Positions 20,125 through 22,578 of a DNA stretch of 22,578 nucleotides are shown piece after piece. Made by a program: the position numbers and the translations under genes. The DNA comes from Pelagibius sp050043265 (GTDB lineage: Bacteria > Pseudomonadota > Alphaproteobacteria > Kiloniellales > Kiloniellaceae), in NCBI GenBank assembly GCA_050043265.1, contig JBHJIR010000042.1, positions 1 through 22,578 on the forward strand, written 5' to 3'. Below the pieces are notes generated by a model. It saw only the letters and a list, made by a program, of their open reading frames with translations, did no database searches and was not told the origin of the DNA. Numbering within the stretch: position 1 is the stretch's first letter; each line of letters begins with the position of its first letter.

Positions 20125-21443
20125 GCCATCTCGAACTCGGCCTGTGGTCCTTCCCCATCCTGCTGGGCATGATCTTCCTGCGCGTGCCCATCGGGCTGGC
20201 CATGCTGGCGGTCGGCTTCTTCGGCACCTGGCTGGTGACCGGAAGCTGGATTCCGATCCTGGCCCAGATGAAGTCGCTGACCTACGACACCTTCTCCAAC
20301 TATTCCCTGTCGATCGTGCCGCTGTTCCTGCTGATGGGCCAGTTCGCCACCCGCGGCGGCATGTCCCGGGCGCTGTTCAAGGCGGCGGAGACCTGGCTGG
20401 GCCACCGCAAGGGCGGCGTCGCCATGGCCGCGGTCGGCGCCTGCGCCGGCGTCGGCGCGATCTGCGGCTCGTCGCTGGCGACCGCCGCCACCATGGGCCA
20501 GGTGGCGCTGCCGGAGCTGCGCCGCTACGGCTATTCCGGCGCGCTGGCGACCGGGTGTCTGGCCGCCGGCGGCACCCTGGGTATCCTCATTCCGCCCTCG
20601 GTGGTGCTGGTGATCTACGCCATCCTGACCGAGCAGAACATCATCAAGCTGTTCATGGCCGCCATGGTGCCTGGCGTGCTGGCGGCACTCGGCTACATGC
20701 TGACCATCGCCATCTACGTGCGCCTGAAGCCCGGGTCCGCCGGCCAGCGCGAGCCCGCCGGCATGGGCGAGCGCCTGACGGCGCTGGTCGCGGTGTGGCC
20801 GGTGCTGGCGATCTTCGCCGTGGTCATCGGCGGCATCTACCTGGGCTGGTTCACCCCGACCGAGGGCGCCGCGGTGGGCGCCGCCGGCACCGGCCTGGTG
20901 GCGCTGGCCAACGGCGGCCTGAGCTGGCGCGGCCTGGGCGAGGCCATCACCGGCACCGCGGTCTCCACCGGCATGATCTTTTTCATCGTGCTGGGCGCCA
21001 CCGTCTACAACGGCTTCCTCGCCTTCTCGCAACTGCCGCAGGAGGCCGCGACCTACGTCGCCTCGATGGGGGTCAGCCCCTGGCTGGTGCTGCTGTCGAT
21101 CCTGCTGTGCTACCTGGTGTTCGGCTGCGTCATGGACTCGCTGTCGATGATCCTGCTGACCATCCCGATCTTCTTTCCCATCGTCTCGGTGCTCGACTTC
21201 GGCCTGCCGCTGGAGGAGATGGCCCTGTGGTTCGGCGTCATCGTGCTGATCGTGGTGGAGGTCGGCCTGATCACCCCGCCGGTCGGCATGAACCTCTTCG
21301 TCATCAACGCCATGGCCCGCGAGGTGCCGCTGACCCAGACCTACGCCGGCGCCCTGCCCTTCGTGCTGAGCGACATGATCCGCGTGGCGATCCTGCTTCT
21401 GTTTCCCACCATCACCCTGGGGCTGGTGCGGCTGCTCTACTGA
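20121..21443 (+). CDS. dctM: TRAP transporter large permease DctM
   Basis: A 440-residue membrane protein with about twelve hydrophobic segments, the carrier subunit of a TRAP transporter. Typical motifs are FLRVPIGLAMLAVG near the N terminus, SIVPLFLLMGQFATRGGMS (about 56-74), ICGSSLATAATMGQVALPELRRYGYSGALATGCLAAGGTLGILIPPSVVLVIYA (about 114-167), GWFTPTEGAAVGA (about 244-256) and LITPPVGMNLFVINA (about 378-392). These belong to the ion and substrate path. Length is normal. The ATG overlaps the dctQ stop. It imports the DctP-bound substrate using the sodium or proton gradient. Confidence 0.95.
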   Translation: MSHLELGLWSFPILLGMIFLRVPIGLAMLAVGFFGTWLVTGSWIPILAQMKSLTYDTFSNYSLSIVPLFLLMGQFATRGGMSRALFKAAETWLGHRKGGVAMAAVGACAGVGAICGSSLATAATMGQVALPELRRYGYSGALATGCLAAGGTLGILIPPSVVLVIYAILTEQNIIKLFMAAMVPGVLAALGYMLTIAIYVRLKPGSAGQREPAGMGERLTALVAVWPVLAIFAVVIGGIYLGWFTPTEGAAVGAAGTGLVALANGGLSWRGLGEAITGTAVSTGMIFFIVLGATVYNGFLAFSQLPQEAATYVASMGVSPWLVLLSILLCYLVFGCVMDSLSMILLTIPIFFPIVSVLDFGLPLEEMALWFGVIVLIVVEVGLITPPVGMNLFVINAMAREVPLTQTYAGALPFVLSDMIRVAILLLFPTITLGLVRLLY

Positions 21444-21457
21444 GCTAATGTGTGGTC

Positions 21458-22045
21458 ATGACCCCAGAAGAAGACTCCTCAAACGATCCCCTGAACCTCG
21501 ACACGCGCGCAGAACTGCCCGCCGAGTGGCTGACCCTTTTGAAGCGCCATCCGCGCGCGGGCTGGCAGGCCCCCGGCGCGCTGGGCATGACCGCCGCCTT
21601 CTGGCTGGAGCGCCACGGCGCCTTCCGCCAACTGGGCGACAGCCTGGAACAGGCGACGCAACAGTTCCTTGGCGGGGGTAGCGATGCGGAGGATTTCCAG
21701 GAATTCTTCGTCCCGCGCCTGCGCGTGCTGCTGGGTGAACTGAACGGACACCACCAGGTGGAGGACCACCACTATTTCCCCAGCTTCCGCCGCGCGGAGC
21801 CGGCGCTGATCCCCGGCTTCGACCTGCTGGACCGCGACCACAAGACCCTGCATGGGGATCTGGTGGCCACCGTCGAGGCGACCAACGCCCTGCTGCAGGC
21901 CCTGGCCCGCACCCCCGACGCCGAAGGACCGGCGGCCCACTACGCCGAGACCAGCGCGCGCCTGCTGCGCCGCATGCGCCGCCACCTGGACGACGAAGAA
22001 GACCTGGTCATCCCGCTGATGATGACCCATCCGGAGTTCGGCTGA
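21458..22045 (+). CDS. Hemerythrin HHE domain-containing protein
   Basis: A 195-residue cytosolic protein with a hemerythrin-like four-helix bundle from about residue 43 to 190. Candidate di-iron ligands are H53 and H98 with E102 in GHHQVEDHHYFP, H128 and H132 in LDRDHKTLH, and H176 with E181 in HLDDEEDLVIPLM, matching the HxxxE, HxxxH and HxxxxE/D pattern. Residues 1-40 are a polar extension. The ATG at 21458 follows dctM by 14 bases; a GTG at 21452 is in the same frame and is an alternative, and an ATG at 21448 is in another frame. Roles in oxygen, nitric oxide or iron sensing are known for such proteins, but the sequence does not decide. It may be read through from the TRAP operon by position alone. 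Confidence 0.88.
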   Translation: MTPEEDSSNDPLNLDTRAELPAEWLTLLKRHPRAGWQAPGALGMTAAFWLERHGAFRQLGDSLEQATQQFLGGGSDAEDFQEFFVPRLRVLLGELNGHHQVEDHHYFPSFRRAEPALIPGFDLLDRDHKTLHGDLVATVEATNALLQALARTPDAEGPAAHYAETSARLLRRMRRHLDDEEDLVIPLMMTHPEFG

Positions 22046-22226
22046 GGGCTTGGAGGCGGCGGGCGGCCTGCCCCGCTTTGGATGCGCCCGGCAGGAGCGT
22101 CTTGTGGGCCCCAGCCGTGACTTGTAAAGATGCGCTGTTGGGCTCGTTCTTCCGAACAATCGGCTTGCTCGGTGTTTTCGCTGGCTGTCCCAATCTCAGG
22201 ATCTCAAACGGGGGCACCAGGTTGAC

Positions 22227-22578
22227 ATGAGCGGAACTCTTAGCGCGGCACTGTTGAAGCGGCTGCTCAAGACATACGTCCGCAGCGGCGCGCTTCGCGT
22301 GATCGACCCCGGCGGCCACGCGCTCGAGGTGGGCCACATGAGCCCCATGGGCGACGGCACAGCACCGACACTCACGCTCAGGTTCAACAGCTGGGCCATC
22401 GTCAGGAAGCTGGCGCTCAATCCCGCGCTTCACCTGCCCGAAGGCTACATGACCGGCGAGCTCGAGATCGAGGTCCCCGAGGAGCGGCGCGAGCCAGACC
22501 CCGAGCGCGCCCTGCGCGTGATAGGCGCCAGCGCCAACAACCTCAAGGGAATCGACGTCGAGTTCCCCCTCGGCCTCA
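22227..22578 (+). CDS. Truncated CFA-synthase start fused to UvrA fragment (likely chimera)
   Basis: A frame with ATG at 22227 that runs off the window, 117 codons visible. Residues 1-82 match the N-terminal domain of cyclopropane-fatty-acyl-phospholipid synthase-like methyltransferases (LLKRLLKTYVRSGALRVIDP, RKLALNPALHLPEGYMTGELEIE). From about residue 83 the sequence changes to VPEERREP...LRVIGASANNLKGIDVEFPLGL, which is the UvrA segment just before its second Walker A motif. The two families share a short YxxGExEI-like stretch at the join (about 22458-22475). UvrA does not fuse to CFA synthase in any architecture I know, and this is the window end, so I read it as an assembly chimera or collapse rather than a real fusion gene. 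The first part may be genuine. Confidence 0.7.
   Translation, partial: MSGTLSAALLKRLLKTYVRSGALRVIDPGGHALEVGHMSPMGDGTAPTLTLRFNSWAIVRKLALNPALHLPEGYMTGELEIEVPEERREPDPERALRVIGASANNLKGIDVEFPLGL

Noticed and set aside
22227..22578. A genuine new CFA-UvrA fusion protein
   Set aside because: The join falls inside a short shared motif at the contig edge, and the other border is also artefactual, so misassembly is the simpler reading.

Overview
This window reads as a high-GC alphaproteobacterial contig. The Zur boxes, the TRAP and tungstate transporters and the intergenic palindromes resemble Rhodospirillales-type genomes, but I cannot assign a genus. It may be a complete draft or metagenome contig: bases 1-138 are homopolymer-rich junk, and the last ~120 bases fuse the start of a cyclopropane-fatty-acid synthase in frame to an internal piece of UvrA.

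Left part (139-4444): a DUF899 thioredoxin-like protein and a small membrane protein on the + strand meet a RidA deaminase and a LysR regulator on the - strand. Next come a 37-residue basic protein with a strong ribosome binding site and a downstream terminator, then a stand-alone ABC-exporter membrane domain without an ATPase (- strand). A G-rich 13-bp tandem repeat lies just upstream of that gene.

Tungstate block (4878-7240): permease, ATPase and binding protein genes (tupB-tupC-tupA) form an operon on the + strand. A short tandem duplication sits in front of tupA.

Zinc-limitation block (7542-14948): a Fur-family Zur regulator and a five-subunit-equivalent peptide/nickel-type ABC importer (binding protein, two permeases, one protein with two ATPase domains) are on the - strand. 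A COG0523 GTPase and a DUF1826 protein are divergent on the + strand. Two 19-bp palindromic operators, identical at 16 of 19 positions, precede the importer and the GTPase. This predicts that all these genes switch on when zinc is scarce, and that the importer carries zinc or a zinc-binding small molecule. Short sequence motifs in opposite orientations flank the block.

Right part (15251-22045): a small methyltransferase, then a MetE-like methyltransferase overlapping a regulator that fuses an excisionase-type helix-turn-helix to a molybdate/tungstate-binding-protein-like domain (all - strand). Across a divergent promoter region with three CTTATACATCGG repeats lies a complete TRAP transporter operon (dctP, dctQ, dctM), followed by a hemerythrin-domain protein.

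No tRNA, rRNA, CRISPR array or complete mobile element was seen. The best candidates for something new are the Zur-controlled peptide-type importer, the HTH/binding-domain sensor coupled to a MetE-like enzyme, the 37-residue protein, and the repeated operator-like sites.
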